In this document: positions 28,187 to 37,237 of the stretch, in pieces
Layout: every line of letters begins with the position of its first letter
Numbering within the stretch: position 1 is the first letter of the stretch
NCBI GenBank assembly: GCA_041671045.1
Contig: JBAZCF010000010.1
Location: 68,465 to 132,464, forward strand
Direction of reading: 5' to 3'
DNA length: 64,000 bases
Origin: Parachlamydiales bacterium
Lineage (GTDB): Bacteria > Chlamydiota > Chlamydiia > Chlamydiales > JABDDJ01
The notes under the pieces: model-generated
The model's input: only the letters and a program-made list of their open reading frames with translations
Databases searched by the model: none
Told to the model about the DNA's origin: nothing
Program-made: the position numbers and the translations under genes

Positions 28187-29163
28187 TTGACCAACACAAA
28201 ATAAGCAGTGACGATTAAATTTAGGGTCGCAATGGGAACTAAAAATTTCCAGCAAAAACTCATTAGCTGGTCATAGCGAAAGCGTGCCATTGTAGCCCGC
28301 ACCCACATGAAGAAGAAGACGAATAAACCTAATTTAACTAAAAACCATAGTACAGGAATGTCCCAAGGGCCATGCCAACCGCCTAGAAAGAGGGTAATAG
28401 CTATAGCTGATACTGCAAGGATATTGATGTATTCTGCCAGGAAGAATATTGCAAATTTCATTCCGCCATATTCCGTATGGTAACCGCCTGTCAGTTCTTG
28501 TTCCGCTTCAGGTAAGTCAAAAGGAGCGCGGTTGGTTTCAGCAAAGGCGGTGATCAGGTAGATAATAAAGCTGATGGGATTAGTCCAGATAAACCAATGG
28601 TCTTTTTGCGCATCTACTATCTCAGAAAGGCTGAGAGTCCCGGCAGACAAGACGACTGTTAGAAGTGAAATTCCCATCGGAACTTCGTAGCTTACAAGCT
28701 GAGCCGTACTACGTAAACCACCGAGCAATGAGTAGCGGTTATTGGAAGACCAACCTGCTAAAACGATGCCATAAACAGCTAGTGAGGAAAAGGCTAGCAG
28801 GAAAACTATCCCTGCGTTTACATCCGCAATTTGTAGGTTGACTTGTCTTCCGGCAACTTCGATAGAACCCCCTATCGGGATAAGTACGAATGCAACAAGG
28901 GCAGTAAAAATGGAAATTGCAGGGGCTAACCAAAACGTAAAGATGTCAATGTTGTCGGGTTGAAAGCGTTCTTTGGTGAGGAGTTTGATGCCGTCTGCCA
29001 AAGGCTGCAAAAGTCCGAAAGGTCCAACACGGTTCGGCCCTACGCGTAGCTGCATGCGCGCCATGATGACCCTCTCTAAAAAGGTCATATAGCCTCCAAA
29101 CGTAAGGAGAACAAATACAATGATAAGCGTTTTTATTAGAGTTTCAATGGCAACAAATTCCAT
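28183..29163 (-). CDS. nuoH: NADH-quinone oxidoreductase subunit H
   Basis: A 326-residue membrane subunit with about eight helices that forms the quinone entry site with NuoB and NuoD. Signature segments: RMQLRVGPNRVGPFGLLQPLADGIKLLTKE and FAETNRAPFDLPEAEQELTGGYHTEYGGMKF. The length matches E. coli NuoH (325). It overlaps nuoI by 4 bp and follows nuoG after 2 bp. Confidence 0.98.
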   Translation of the reverse strand: MEFVAIETLIKTLIIVFVLLTFGGYMTFLERVIMARMQLRVGPNRVGPFGLLQPLADGIKLLTKERFQPDNIDIFTFWLAPAISIFTALVAFVLIPIGGSIEVAGRQVNLQIADVNAGIVFLLAFSSLAVYGIVLAGWSSNNRYSLLGGLRSTAQLVSYEVPMGISLLTVVLSAGTLSLSEIVDAQKDHWFIWTNPISFIIYLITAFAETNRAPFDLPEAEQELTGGYHTEYGGMKFAIFFLAEYINILAVSAIAITLFLGGWHGPWDIPVLWFLVKLGLFVFFFMWVRATMARFRYDQLMSFCWKFLVPIATLNLIVTAYFVLVK

Positions 29164-29165
29164 AA

Positions 29166-31484
29166 TTAAACTTCTTTTCTTAGTTCAATGACTAGGCCAT
29201 TTAACAAATTATTTGCTAATTCATGTACAGGAAGATCTCCGAATCCCACAGGTAGCACAATGGTATTATCAGCCACATTAGAATCTAGCTTTACTTTTCC
29301 TGTAATGGATTTCTCATTGGCAGACAAGCGGACCTTATCTCCATCTTTAAGGCTGCGCACCAGCGCTTCTTTTGGATGGATCCTGATAAAAGGTGATTTT
29401 GCGAGTTGGATAAGGTGCGGATCATGCTTCATACGTACACCACGGTCAAATAATACGCGTGCAAAAGTTGCTTTTAGCCCTTCTTTAGAAGAAGCTGTAT
29501 CCATCGGGAAAGGCCCTTCAATAGATTCTTTGTGACGTATGATTAAACGTTCAGCTTTCAGTTTCTCTGCAAATTGGCTATCCAGTGCTAGAGTGCGTGT
29601 ATTATCTATTTTTTGTGCGATGAGGGAGAATATTTCACCGTCGCTATAAATATCTTTAGGAATATCTTTTCCTGGATGTATCTGTTGAATACGCCCTTCA
29701 ATATTAATGAAAGAACCTCTCTTTTCAATAAAACATAGGGCAGGCAGAACAACATCAGCAGTCTGTGCAGTTTCATTTAGGAAAAGGTCCTGTACGACGA
29801 GAAATTGTAGTTTTGAACGGATCGTTTGCCAGTGTTCTTTTGAGAAGTTAGCCGCGGGGTTGGCTCCTGCAACATATAAAAGGTCCCATCCCGAGCGGGC
29901 TGTTTCCTCAAAAACTTTGATTGAATCAAAACCAGGCTGGTTTGGAGATGTACCTAAGGGGCCGATATCGGGCCTCATCCCTGCTAATCTTGATCCTTGG
30001 CTATTTCCCTTCCCCTGCATAATATTTAAGGATAGGCCCGGAGTCTTATGCTTGGCATTAAGAAGTTCCGCTAGGATAGCTTTGCGCTGCGGATTAGCCA
30101 GATATTGGCTTCCGACAAAAATGGCGCCTTTTTTATTTGCTTGAAGAAGTTCTGGAAGATGTTTTTTAAGGATATCCACTTCTTGGCCGGGAGTATGTAC
30201 AATGACATTGTCCAGGTGTTTAGCTATTTCCGGGGCGAAGTGTCCTATAAATACAACTTTAGCTTTACGGTGGATGGCCTGCCTTAAGCGCAGCCATATG
30301 ACCGGAAATTCTTCTGTAAGGTCGATTCCACACAAGATAGCGTAAGAAAGCTCCTCCGTTTCACCGATGGACATTTCCATTCCCGGAGCGAGACCTTCGT
30401 CATCGGCTGCGATTACGGGTGTTCCAACGCGATTATCAACGTGGTTTACACCTGCAAATTCACGCATGAGCTTTTGGAATAAGAAATTTTCTTCTGTTGT
30501 CAGCGGATTCCCCCCTAATCCTGCAAGTTTTCCGTTTGCTTTAAACGACTTCATCTTATCCGCAACAAGCTGCAGAGCATTTTCCCAGGTGGTGGGTTCC
30601 AACTTGCCATCGCGCCTGACTAAGGGTGTATTGAGGCGTTCAGGATGATAAACAAATTCGTACCCGAAATACCCTTTATCACAGAGCCATACATCGTTGA
30701 CGTCTTTGTTTTCTTTAGAACGTGTGCGCACAATCTCGCCATCGCGGGAGTCGAGATACATACTGCAACCTACAGGACAGAGGGTGCATGTGCTGGGTGT
30801 CGCATCGTTATCCCAAGGGCGGGCACGGAAGCGGTAAACTTTACTTGTCAGGGCACCTACAGGGCAAATTTCTATTGTATTGCCGATGAATTTTGATTCC
30901 GCCGGACCGCTGTCGGGTGTGCCCACTTCGGTTTTATATCCCCTTTCAATAAACTCCAGGGCGTGGTCTCCAGCTATAACGTCTCCAAATCGAGTGCAGC
31001 GTGCACAGGTAATGCAGCGTTCACGGTCTAGCATAAGCACAGGTCCTAATGCCAGAGCTTTTTTGAAGTGTCTTTTTTCTTCAAAGAATCGGCTTTCACC
31101 CGGACCGTATTTTAGGGTTTGATCTTGCAGAGGACATTCGCCGCCGCGGTCGCAGATAGGACAGTCCAGGGGGTGATTGATAAGGAGGAGTTCGAGAATG
31201 GTCTTCCTGCCCGAAACGGCGCGATTGCTTTGGGTAACGACATTCATCCCTTCGGTAGCTTCTAAAGTACAAGAAGCTTGAAGCTTGGGCATTTTTTCCA
31301 CTTCAACAAGGCACATGCGGCAGGCGCCAAACGGAGGCATACGGTCGTGATAACAAAAGATAGGGATCTCAATACCTAGCTGCTTGGCAGCGGTATACAC
31401 GGTAGTCCCTTTCGGCACAGAAATAGGTGTGCCGTCTATTGTTAGATTGACCATGACGGTCTGTTCTTTTGTTTCTACAGTCAT
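29166..31484 (-). CDS. nuoG: NADH-quinone oxidoreductase subunit G (Fe-S, molybdopterin-oxidoreductase type)
   Basis: A 772-residue subunit carrying the electron wire of the peripheral arm. The N-terminal 2Fe-2S domain is CYHDRMPPFGACRMCLVEVEK. A His-Cys3 cluster region (HPLDCPICDRGGECPLQD) and a 4Fe-4S motif (CITCARCTRFGDV) follow. The molybdopterin-oxidoreductase-like domain begins at CTLCPVGCSMYLDSR and runs to the C-terminus. At 772 residues it is shorter than E. coli NuoG (908), as in many non-enteric bacteria. It lies 1 bp after nuoF. Confidence 0.97.
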   Translation of the reverse strand: MTVETKEQTVMVNLTIDGTPISVPKGTTVYTAAKQLGIEIPIFCYHDRMPPFGACRMCLVEVEKMPKLQASCTLEATEGMNVVTQSNRAVSGRKTILELLLINHPLDCPICDRGGECPLQDQTLKYGPGESRFFEEKRHFKKALALGPVLMLDRERCITCARCTRFGDVIAGDHALEFIERGYKTEVGTPDSGPAESKFIGNTIEICPVGALTSKVYRFRARPWDNDATPSTCTLCPVGCSMYLDSRDGEIVRTRSKENKDVNDVWLCDKGYFGYEFVYHPERLNTPLVRRDGKLEPTTWENALQLVADKMKSFKANGKLAGLGGNPLTTEENFLFQKLMREFAGVNHVDNRVGTPVIAADDEGLAPGMEMSIGETEELSYAILCGIDLTEEFPVIWLRLRQAIHRKAKVVFIGHFAPEIAKHLDNVIVHTPGQEVDILKKHLPELLQANKKGAIFVGSQYLANPQRKAILAELLNAKHKTPGLSLNIMQGKGNSQGSRLAGMRPDIGPLGTSPNQPGFDSIKVFEETARSGWDLLYVAGANPAANFSKEHWQTIRSKLQFLVVQDLFLNETAQTADVVLPALCFIEKRGSFINIEGRIQQIHPGKDIPKDIYSDGEIFSLIAQKIDNTRTLALDSQFAEKLKAERLIIRHKESIEGPFPMDTASSKEGLKATFARVLFDRGVRMKHDPHLIQLAKSPFIRIHPKEALVRSLKDGDKVRLSANEKSITGKVKLDSNVADNTIVLPVGFGDLPVHELANNLLNGLVIELRKEV

Positions 31485-31485
31485 A

Positions 31486-32784
31486 TTATAAGTAGGGATA
31501 AGATACTTTCATTTTTGGATGTCCTTGAGCGTTAGGGTTACGCTGTATATACATCTCAAACTCATTTTTAAATTCTTTAATAGCGCTTACTACTGGAGGA
31601 GCAGCGCCGGCAGCTAATGGACAAAAAGAGTTTTCTTCCATGTTTTTGCATATTTGCTCGATCACATCCAAATCTCTGTAGGTACCGTGGCCGGCTTCTA
31701 ATCTTGTAAGCATTTGCACAACCCAACGAGTTCCTTCGCGGCAAGGGGTACATTTACCACAAGATTCGTTCTGGTAAAACTGCATCAGTCTTAAAGCGAC
31801 CTTGACCATATCTGCGGTGTCATTCATGACGATAATGGAAGCTGTTCCTAAGGCTGAGCCTCTGGCTGCAAGAGTTTCAAATTCCATAGTGATGTCTAGA
31901 TCGCGGGCCGTCAGGACTGAACAAGAAGATCCTCCGGGATAACAGGCCTTAAAGGTTGTTCCAGGAAACATTCCACCAGCAGCATCAAGAACTTCGCGCA
32001 AAGTAACTCCTAAGGCAAATTCGAAACAGCCCGGTTTTTGAACATGTCCGCTCACTTGGAATATTTTTGTACCTGTGTTCTTTGGCTTTCCTATACTCTG
32101 GTACCATTCGGCGCCATTATTCACGATATGGACAACATTACAAAGTGTCTCGACATTGTTGATGACGGTGGGTTTGCTATAGAGTCCGGCAACGGCAGGA
32201 AATGGGGGCTTTAAACGCGGGGTTGCCCGCAACCCTTCGAGAGAGTTGAGCAGGGCTGTTTCCTCGCCGGCAATGTAGGCTCCTGCACCAGGATGTACAA
32301 TGATATCTAGAGAATAATCGGATCCGAATAGATTATGTCCAAGATACTTCTTACTTTTGGCTTCTTCTACGGCTTTACGCAGTCTTTTCAGTCCTTCAAA
32401 ATATTCGCCTCTGCAGTAAATAAATGCTTTTTTTGCACCTATGGCATAGCTTGCAAGGATCATCCCTTCAATAAGTTGATGCGGATCTTTTTCAATCAGC
32501 AATCTATCTTTAAAGGTGCCGGGTTCGCTTTCATCACAGTTACAAACTAGGTATTTGGGTAAAGAAGGATCTTTAGGGACAAATCCCCATTTCATCCCTG
32601 TGGAGAAACCGGCTCCTCCCCTTCCACGCAAACCAGATTGCTTTACTATCTCGATAAGGTCGTTAGGGGCAATATTAGGGATAGCCTTGCGAATAGCCTT
32701 ATACCCGCCATTTGCTTCATAAGTATCTATCTGCGCTTGGTTCTCTTTATCGATATTGGCAAGCAGAACGCGTTTCTCAGCCAT
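31486..32784 (-). CDS. nuoF: NADH-quinone oxidoreductase subunit F (NADH/FMN-binding)
   Basis: A 432-residue NADH dehydrogenase subunit. NADH site GRGGAGFSTGMKWGF, FMN site GAGAYIAGEETALLNSLEG, and cluster N3 ligand motif SCGKCTPCREGTRW are all intact. It oxidises NADH and passes electrons to NuoE and NuoG. Its start overlaps the end of nuoE by 8 bp. Confidence 0.98.
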   Translation of the reverse strand: MAEKRVLLANIDKENQAQIDTYEANGGYKAIRKAIPNIAPNDLIEIVKQSGLRGRGGAGFSTGMKWGFVPKDPSLPKYLVCNCDESEPGTFKDRLLIEKDPHQLIEGMILASYAIGAKKAFIYCRGEYFEGLKRLRKAVEEAKSKKYLGHNLFGSDYSLDIIVHPGAGAYIAGEETALLNSLEGLRATPRLKPPFPAVAGLYSKPTVINNVETLCNVVHIVNNGAEWYQSIGKPKNTGTKIFQVSGHVQKPGCFEFALGVTLREVLDAAGGMFPGTTFKACYPGGSSCSVLTARDLDITMEFETLAARGSALGTASIIVMNDTADMVKVALRLMQFYQNESCGKCTPCREGTRWVVQMLTRLEAGHGTYRDLDVIEQICKNMEENSFCPLAAGAAPPVVSAIKEFKNEFEMYIQRNPNAQGHPKMKVSYPYL

Positions 32785-33292
32785 GCGATCCCCCTAACAA
32801 TTCAGCCGGACAGGGGTGTCCTGGGCCTTTTTTTGCTTCTTCAAGGATTTTGTCTAAATCATCCGGATTGACAGGGCCTACGACCTTATCATCCACTATC
32901 ATCATAGGGGCGCGGTCACATGCGCCAAGGCATTCGGAAGCAATGACAGTAAATTCTTCATCCTCAGTTGTTCCGCCGGGTGCAATACGTAATTTATGGC
33001 ACAGTCTTGAAAGCAGACCGTCTCCGCCACGCAGCATGCAGGACACATTTTTACAAACGTGAAGGATGTGTTTTCCAGTAGGCTCCTCAAAGAACATGTC
33101 GTAAAAAGTGACAACGGCATTGACTTCATTCGGGTCGATATTGAATAAAGCTGCAACTTCATCTTGAATTTCGCGCGGGAGGTAGCCTTCTTGCATTTGT
33201 GCAAGATGTAAAGCAGGAATAAGCGCTGACCTTCTTTGTGGGTATTGCTTCTGCAGCTCTAAAATTGAATTGCGAATTTCTTCATTTAACAT
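32777..33292 (-). CDS. nuoE: NADH-quinone oxidoreductase subunit E (2Fe-2S)
   Basis: A 171-residue thioredoxin-like ferredoxin. Cluster N1a ligands lie in HVCKNVSCMLRGG (CxxxxC) and ASECLGACDRAPMM (CxxxC). The N-terminal helical domain includes LIPALHLAQMQEGYLP. The length is normal. Its start abuts the stop of nuoD with a 1-bp overlap, and its end overlaps nuoF. Confidence 0.97.
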   Translation of the reverse strand: MLNEEIRNSILELQKQYPQRRSALIPALHLAQMQEGYLPREIQDEVAALFNIDPNEVNAVVTFYDMFFEEPTGKHILHVCKNVSCMLRGGDGLLSRLCHKLRIAPGGTTEDEEFTVIASECLGACDRAPMMIVDDKVVGPVNPDDLDKILEEAKKGPGHPCPAELLGGSHG

Positions 33293-34497
33293 CAGCGGTC
33301 TACATCTCCCAATATTGGATCTACGCTAGCTATAGCAACAACGACATCTGCAACCATATGTCCCTTCAAAATATCCCTCAAAACTTGAACGTGAGGGAAA
33401 GAAGGAGACCTTACCCTTAAGCGGTAGGGTTTATTGCTACCATCACTGACCAGATAGTATCCTAATTCCCCTCTTGCAGATTCAACACAATTATACACTT
33501 CACCTACAGGCGGGTGCATTCCTTCGCTGACCAGTTTAAATTGGTGAATTACAGCTTCCATGCTGCGCGGTAGTTCATGCCGTGGAGGCAATGCAACTTT
33601 CCTATCGTCAATAATGATGGGTCCTGGTTTTAGCTTTGCAAGTGCTTGTTGAATGATCGAAGCGCTTTGCTGCATTTCTTCCATACGGACCATATAGCGT
33701 GCATAGGCATCCCCTTCCGGGAAAACAGGGACATCAAATGTGTAATTTTCATAGCCTAAGTAGGGATAGACTTTGCGTATGTCATAAGCTACTCCTGCAC
33801 CGCGTATTACAGGTCCGGTACACATATACTGCTTGCATTGCTCTTGATCGATGACTGCAATGCCCTTTAACCGTGTATTCCAAACGTAATTATGTGTTAG
33901 GAGGTTGTCCATGTCCTTCCACATGGAGGGAAAAGACTTCAGAAAAGCTTTGACGTGATCTTCAAATCCGGGATTAAGGTCCCGCGCTATCCCTCCGACA
34001 CGCCAAAAGGTAGGGAACATTCTAGCGCCAGAGACTTCCTCGAATAGGTCCATAATCTTTTCACGTTCAGCAAAGCAATACATGAAAATGGAGGACATAT
34101 TAAGTTCTAGAGCACTGGTTCCTAGCCAAATGAGATGGCTTGAAATACGGGCTAACTCCAGCAAGATCAAACGGATTGTCTGGGCTCTCTCAGGCACTTC
34201 AATCTGCATTAATTTTTCTACTGTAGAGGCATAAGCCTCTTCTTCTGCAGGGCCGGAGAGATAATCTAGACGATCGACAAGAGTGAAGACCTGATGATAG
34301 CTGCGAGTTTCACATTCCTTTTCGACCCCAGTATGGAGATAACCAATGACAGGCTCAACCGAGACGACAAGCTCGCCGTCAAGATGTAGAACGAGCCTGA
34401 GTACACCATGCGTTGATGGATGCTGAGGACCAAGGTTAAGCTCCATGATCTCATCAGAAAGGCCTAATTCGGTAGGATTATTTGTACTTTTTGACAT
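33292..34497 (-). CDS. nuoD: NADH-quinone oxidoreductase subunit D
   Basis: A 401-residue 49-kDa-type subunit that lines the quinone pocket. Motifs: NLGPQHPSTHGVLRLVL, GYLHTGVEKECETRSYHQ, ELARISSHLIWLGTSALELN, and the C-terminal DPILGDVDR. It is separate from NuoC, unlike the fused NuoCD of E. coli. It overlaps nuoC by 20 bp. Confidence 0.98.
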   Translation of the reverse strand: MSKSTNNPTELGLSDEIMELNLGPQHPSTHGVLRLVLHLDGELVVSVEPVIGYLHTGVEKECETRSYHQVFTLVDRLDYLSGPAEEEAYASTVEKLMQIEVPERAQTIRLILLELARISSHLIWLGTSALELNMSSIFMYCFAEREKIMDLFEEVSGARMFPTFWRVGGIARDLNPGFEDHVKAFLKSFPSMWKDMDNLLTHNYVWNTRLKGIAVIDQEQCKQYMCTGPVIRGAGVAYDIRKVYPYLGYENYTFDVPVFPEGDAYARYMVRMEEMQQSASIIQQALAKLKPGPIIIDDRKVALPPRHELPRSMEAVIHQFKLVSEGMHPPVGEVYNCVESARGELGYYLVSDGSNKPYRLRVRSPSFPHVQVLRDILKGHMVADVVVAIASVDPILGDVDR

Positions 34498-35002
34498 AAG
34501 GGATTATTTCTGATGGAACTTTGGGTTTAACATTATGTTTAAATTCTACTGACTCTTCTGTCAGGGCATAATCTCGTCTCAATGGATGTCCTTTCCAGTC
34601 GTCAGGCATCAGGATGCGTTTTAATTGGGGGTGGCCCTCAAATAAAACTCCAAAAAGATCGTATAATTCTCTTTCATACCAATTGGCGCCTATCCAAAGA
34701 TCTGTCACAGAAGGTAAAGGCTCTTCCCTGTCGACAGAAACAACGACCCGAATTCTCTCATAGTTGGTTGGATTAAAAAGCCAATAGACCACTTTTGTAT
34801 GCTTATGGGGCTGTATGTAGTCGACTCCGGTCAAGTCCATCAATACTTCGAAACCATTTGCTGCCTGTTTTAAAGCTGACAAGGCTTTTTTAAGCTGATC
34901 TTTTTTTACGTGAATTGTTGTCTCGCCGCGAAACTCTACGATCTGAAATGAGTTTTCGCCTAGTTCCTGCTTGAGTTTCTCTACTGCTTCAATGGTATTC
35001 AT
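34478..35002 (-). CDS. nuoC: NADH-quinone oxidoreductase subunit C
   Basis: A 174-residue 30-kDa-type subunit. The family signature is present: ANWYERELYDLFGVLFEGHPQLKRILMPDDWKGHPLRRDY. It scaffolds NuoB and NuoD in the peripheral arm. It overlaps nuoB by 4 bp and nuoD by 20 bp. Confidence 0.97.
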   Translation of the reverse strand: MNTIEAVEKLKQELGENSFQIVEFRGETTIHVKKDQLKKALSALKQAANGFEVLMDLTGVDYIQPHKHTKVVYWLFNPTNYERIRVVVSVDREEPLPSVTDLWIGANWYERELYDLFGVLFEGHPQLKRILMPDDWKGHPLRRDYALTEESVEFKHNVKPKVPSEIIPYVKKYK

Positions 35003-35496
35003 AAGTTTTTTTCACCCGGTTCCCAAGCAAAAACATTTTCGTTTCTAATTTTCTTTTGCAGCATTATTAAAGCATCAATCAACGCCTCAGGGCGTGGCGG
35101 GCACCCGGCCAAATACACATCGACGGGAACTAGTTTATCAACCCCCTGTACAATGGCATAGTTGTTGTAAATCCCGCCGGTAGAGGAACAATCCCCCATC
35201 GCAATGACCCATTTAGGGTCTAACATCTGATCGTATACCGTCTTTAAAACAGGAGCCATTTTTTGGCTTACCCGTCCAGCTACAATCATCACATCGCTTT
35301 GTCTAGGGGATGCACGAAAGACTTCTGCACCAAACCGAGCGAGATCATAGCGTGCAGATGCTGTGGTCATCATCTCGATTGCGCAACAAGCTAATCCGAA
35401 TTGCGCAGGCCATAGCGAATTAGCCCTAGCCCAGTTAATAAGTTTTTCTAGAGGCGCCACTAAAAAAGGCGTTTTCTCTTTTGGCGTCATTCCCAT
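34999..35496 (-). CDS. nuoB: NADH-quinone oxidoreductase subunit B (cluster N2)
   Basis: A 165-residue subunit holding the terminal 4Fe-4S cluster N2 that reduces quinone. Ligands are the tandem Cys in GLACCAIEMM, the Cys in AMGDCSSTGGIY and the Cys in VYLAGCPPRPEALI. The FGAEVFRASPRQSDVMIVAGRVS segment is also diagnostic. The start overlaps nuoA by 10 bp. Confidence 0.98.
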   Translation of the reverse strand: MGMTPKEKTPFLVAPLEKLINWARANSLWPAQFGLACCAIEMMTTASARYDLARFGAEVFRASPRQSDVMIVAGRVSQKMAPVLKTVYDQMLDPKWVIAMGDCSSTGGIYNNYAIVQGVDKLVPVDVYLAGCPPRPEALIDALIMLQKKIRNENVFAWEPGEKNL

Positions 35497-35840
35497 TGCA
35501 ATCCCCCTTTACGCCAGATATATGTCAGTCCCACAAGTAAAGCTGCTAAGAAAAAAGTCATTTCATAGAAAGCAAAAGCACCGATTTGTTTTCCAACAAC
35601 AGCCCAGGGATATAGAAAAATCACTTCAACATCGAACACTAGAAATATCAGTGCGACAAGATAGTATCTCAGCGGAAATCTTTTTTGGAGCAGGTGCGTC
35701 TGTGTTTGTATACCCGATTCATAGGGCATAAATTTTACAGTATTTTTGCGCGAAGGAAATAGTGAGGTTGCCCCCAGAATGACCAGCGTAAGCAGCAGCA
35801 CAAAACCGAAGTATAAATAGACAGGAAAATAATCGCCCAA
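35487..35840 (-). CDS. nuoA: NADH-quinone oxidoreductase subunit A (TTG start)
   Basis: A 117-residue three-helix membrane subunit. The motif KFMPYESGIQTQTHLLQKRFPLRYYLVALIFLVFDVEVIFLYPWA is diagnostic for NuoA. The first codon is TTG (35840-35838) with GAGGG a few bases upstream; no ATG fits. It opens the nuoA-N operon, and a good promoter lies about 30 bp upstream. Confidence 0.95.
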   Translation of the reverse strand: MGDYFPVYLYFGFVLLLTLVILGATSLFPSRKNTVKFMPYESGIQTQTHLLQKRFPLRYYLVALIFLVFDVEVIFLYPWAVVGKQIGAFAFYEMTFFLAALLVGLTYIWRKGGLQWE

Positions 35841-35872
35841 ATTTGCCCTCTGAATTTCCTTGTTTTGCTCTC

Positions 35873-35902
35873 GTCATAACAATTGACGCTAGAGAAAGTC
35901 AA
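35873..35902 (-). promoter_or_regulatory. Putative promoter of the nuo operon (extended -10)
   Basis: Read on the minus strand: -35 TTGACT (35902-35897), 18-bp spacer, -10 TATGAC (35878-35873) preceded by TGT, an extended -10. Transcription would start near 35866, about 26 nt before the nuoA start codon. Confidence 0.5.
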
Positions 35903-35973
35903 TATTTATTTCTAAATTGCATAGGGAAATGCTTGGAAAGAGGGTGCGTATAAACCGCCCCCTCTTAAAATCC

Positions 35974-37053
35974 TTAGTATGACAAAGCAGCAGACAGTGT
36001 TACACCATCAAAACCTAAATCGTTAGTTCCCCCACGTGTATGAAGATGTCCATACCATTGTGAATGCTCCCAAGCCAGTCTCATTTCAAATTCAGAATCG
36101 CACTCAAAGAAATCTACAGTTTGCAGCCAAGAAATACCTACAGCAAAATCAGATACGATTTGCCAGAAGTGGTTAGAATTCTTAAAAGAAAATGTACTGT
36201 TGGAAATTTGGACAAATGGTGCCGCAGCAAATGTTGTTATCGCGTTGGAATTGGAAAAATAATTTTTCTGACGTGCGCGGCTATACAACAATGTGCCATT
36301 AGCTTTTCCAAAAAGACTAAATCCACTGCATAGATCCCAGGATAAATTTACTCCTATCTCAGGCCCTACTCCTCGATAATTATTGGTAGTAATGCTATTG
36401 CTTTGGCTAATCGTAACGCTAGTGGTAAAAAATGGGCTTTGCGATGGGCTAAAGGAGAAGGCTGGAGCTCGAGCTCTTATTTTCTGGTTAATACGGGCAG
36501 CTCTAACACCTGCAAGAAAGCTCCAGTTGAAACCGCTATTTGTGCAATACAAAGGTGATCTGAGGAGCGCATCAACAGAGTCAAAAGTTAATCTCCAGGA
36601 TCCTGTAGCCAGAAGTCCAGGAGTCTGTTCTCTATGTCCGGATGCTTTACCGGGAATGTGTGTCCAATTTAGAAACAGATTCCATCCATCCGCAGTAAAT
36701 TCATATCCTAACCCAAAACGGTAGCCAAGCCTCCAATCAAAATGATATCTGCTTGTATGCGTAGTTGTATCTGCTTGCTGAGTTACGTTTAGTCCCTCAG
36801 CCCCTAAGACTGTTGCTAGGGTAGAAGAAGTTGTAATATCATAATCCAAGCCTTGTTGACGGGCCGTCCAATATAACAGGTCTGCGCTAAAGGTCGCTTT
36901 GCCGAAGAAATCGTCGCATAATGCGCAATCGTTTGCTACATAGTTATTGCAGCAAGGGTAGGTGTCATCAAAGTAATCGCCTTGTAGTTGGGTTGTAAAT
37001 AGGGATACACATCCTGTTAGAATAAAGCCCAATCCCTTAAGTAGGTATTTCAT
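35974..37053 (-). CDS. MOMP-like outer-membrane porin (Legionella-OMP family type)
   Basis: A 359-residue protein from ATG 37053 (GGA behind it); the 21 extra residues of a longer reading are not signal-like. N-terminal signal MKYLLKGLGFILTGCVSLFTTQLQG. The sequence LTGC could be a lipobox, but the hydrophobic core continues past it, so signal peptidase I is equally possible. The mature start has several Cys (YPCCNNYVANDCALCDDFF). Then comes the hallmark KATFSADLLYWTARQQGLDYDI, shared with the MOMP-like proteins of Waddlia, Simkania and Parachlamydia. The rest is a beta-barrel with a terminal GVTLSAALSY strand. It probably serves as a porin and a disulfide-linked envelope component. Confidence 0.8.
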   Translation of the reverse strand: MKYLLKGLGFILTGCVSLFTTQLQGDYFDDTYPCCNNYVANDCALCDDFFGKATFSADLLYWTARQQGLDYDITTSSTLATVLGAEGLNVTQQADTTTHTSRYHFDWRLGYRFGLGYEFTADGWNLFLNWTHIPGKASGHREQTPGLLATGSWRLTFDSVDALLRSPLYCTNSGFNWSFLAGVRAARINQKIRARAPAFSFSPSQSPFFTTSVTISQSNSITTNNYRGVGPEIGVNLSWDLCSGFSLFGKANGTLLYSRARQKNYFSNSNAITTFAAAPFVQISNSTFSFKNSNHFWQIVSDFAVGISWLQTVDFFECDSEFEMRLAWEHSQWYGHLHTRGGTNDLGFDGVTLSAALSY

Positions 37054-37237
37054 TGCAATTTCCTTGTTTTTGCATTCATTCTTGAGCAAACTAAATACAA
37101 CTAATAATTTCGTCAATTAATTTCTTCATTATCTCTCTGAGAAAGAACTTGCGCTTTAATTTAATGGAATAGATAATAACTCATTACTTTTAATAAAAAA
37201 TTTTACTTTTTCACTTTTAAAACTTAGGTATAATTTA

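Noticed and set aside
27713..28255. Longer start for nuoI at 28255
   Set aside because: It would add 23 residues wholly inside nuoH; the ATGA junction at 28186 is the normal coupled start.
37229..37234. TATAAT just before the AGCS start codon as a promoter -10
   Set aside because: It ends 3 nt before the ATG, so transcription would begin inside the gene; no -35 box at a suitable distance.
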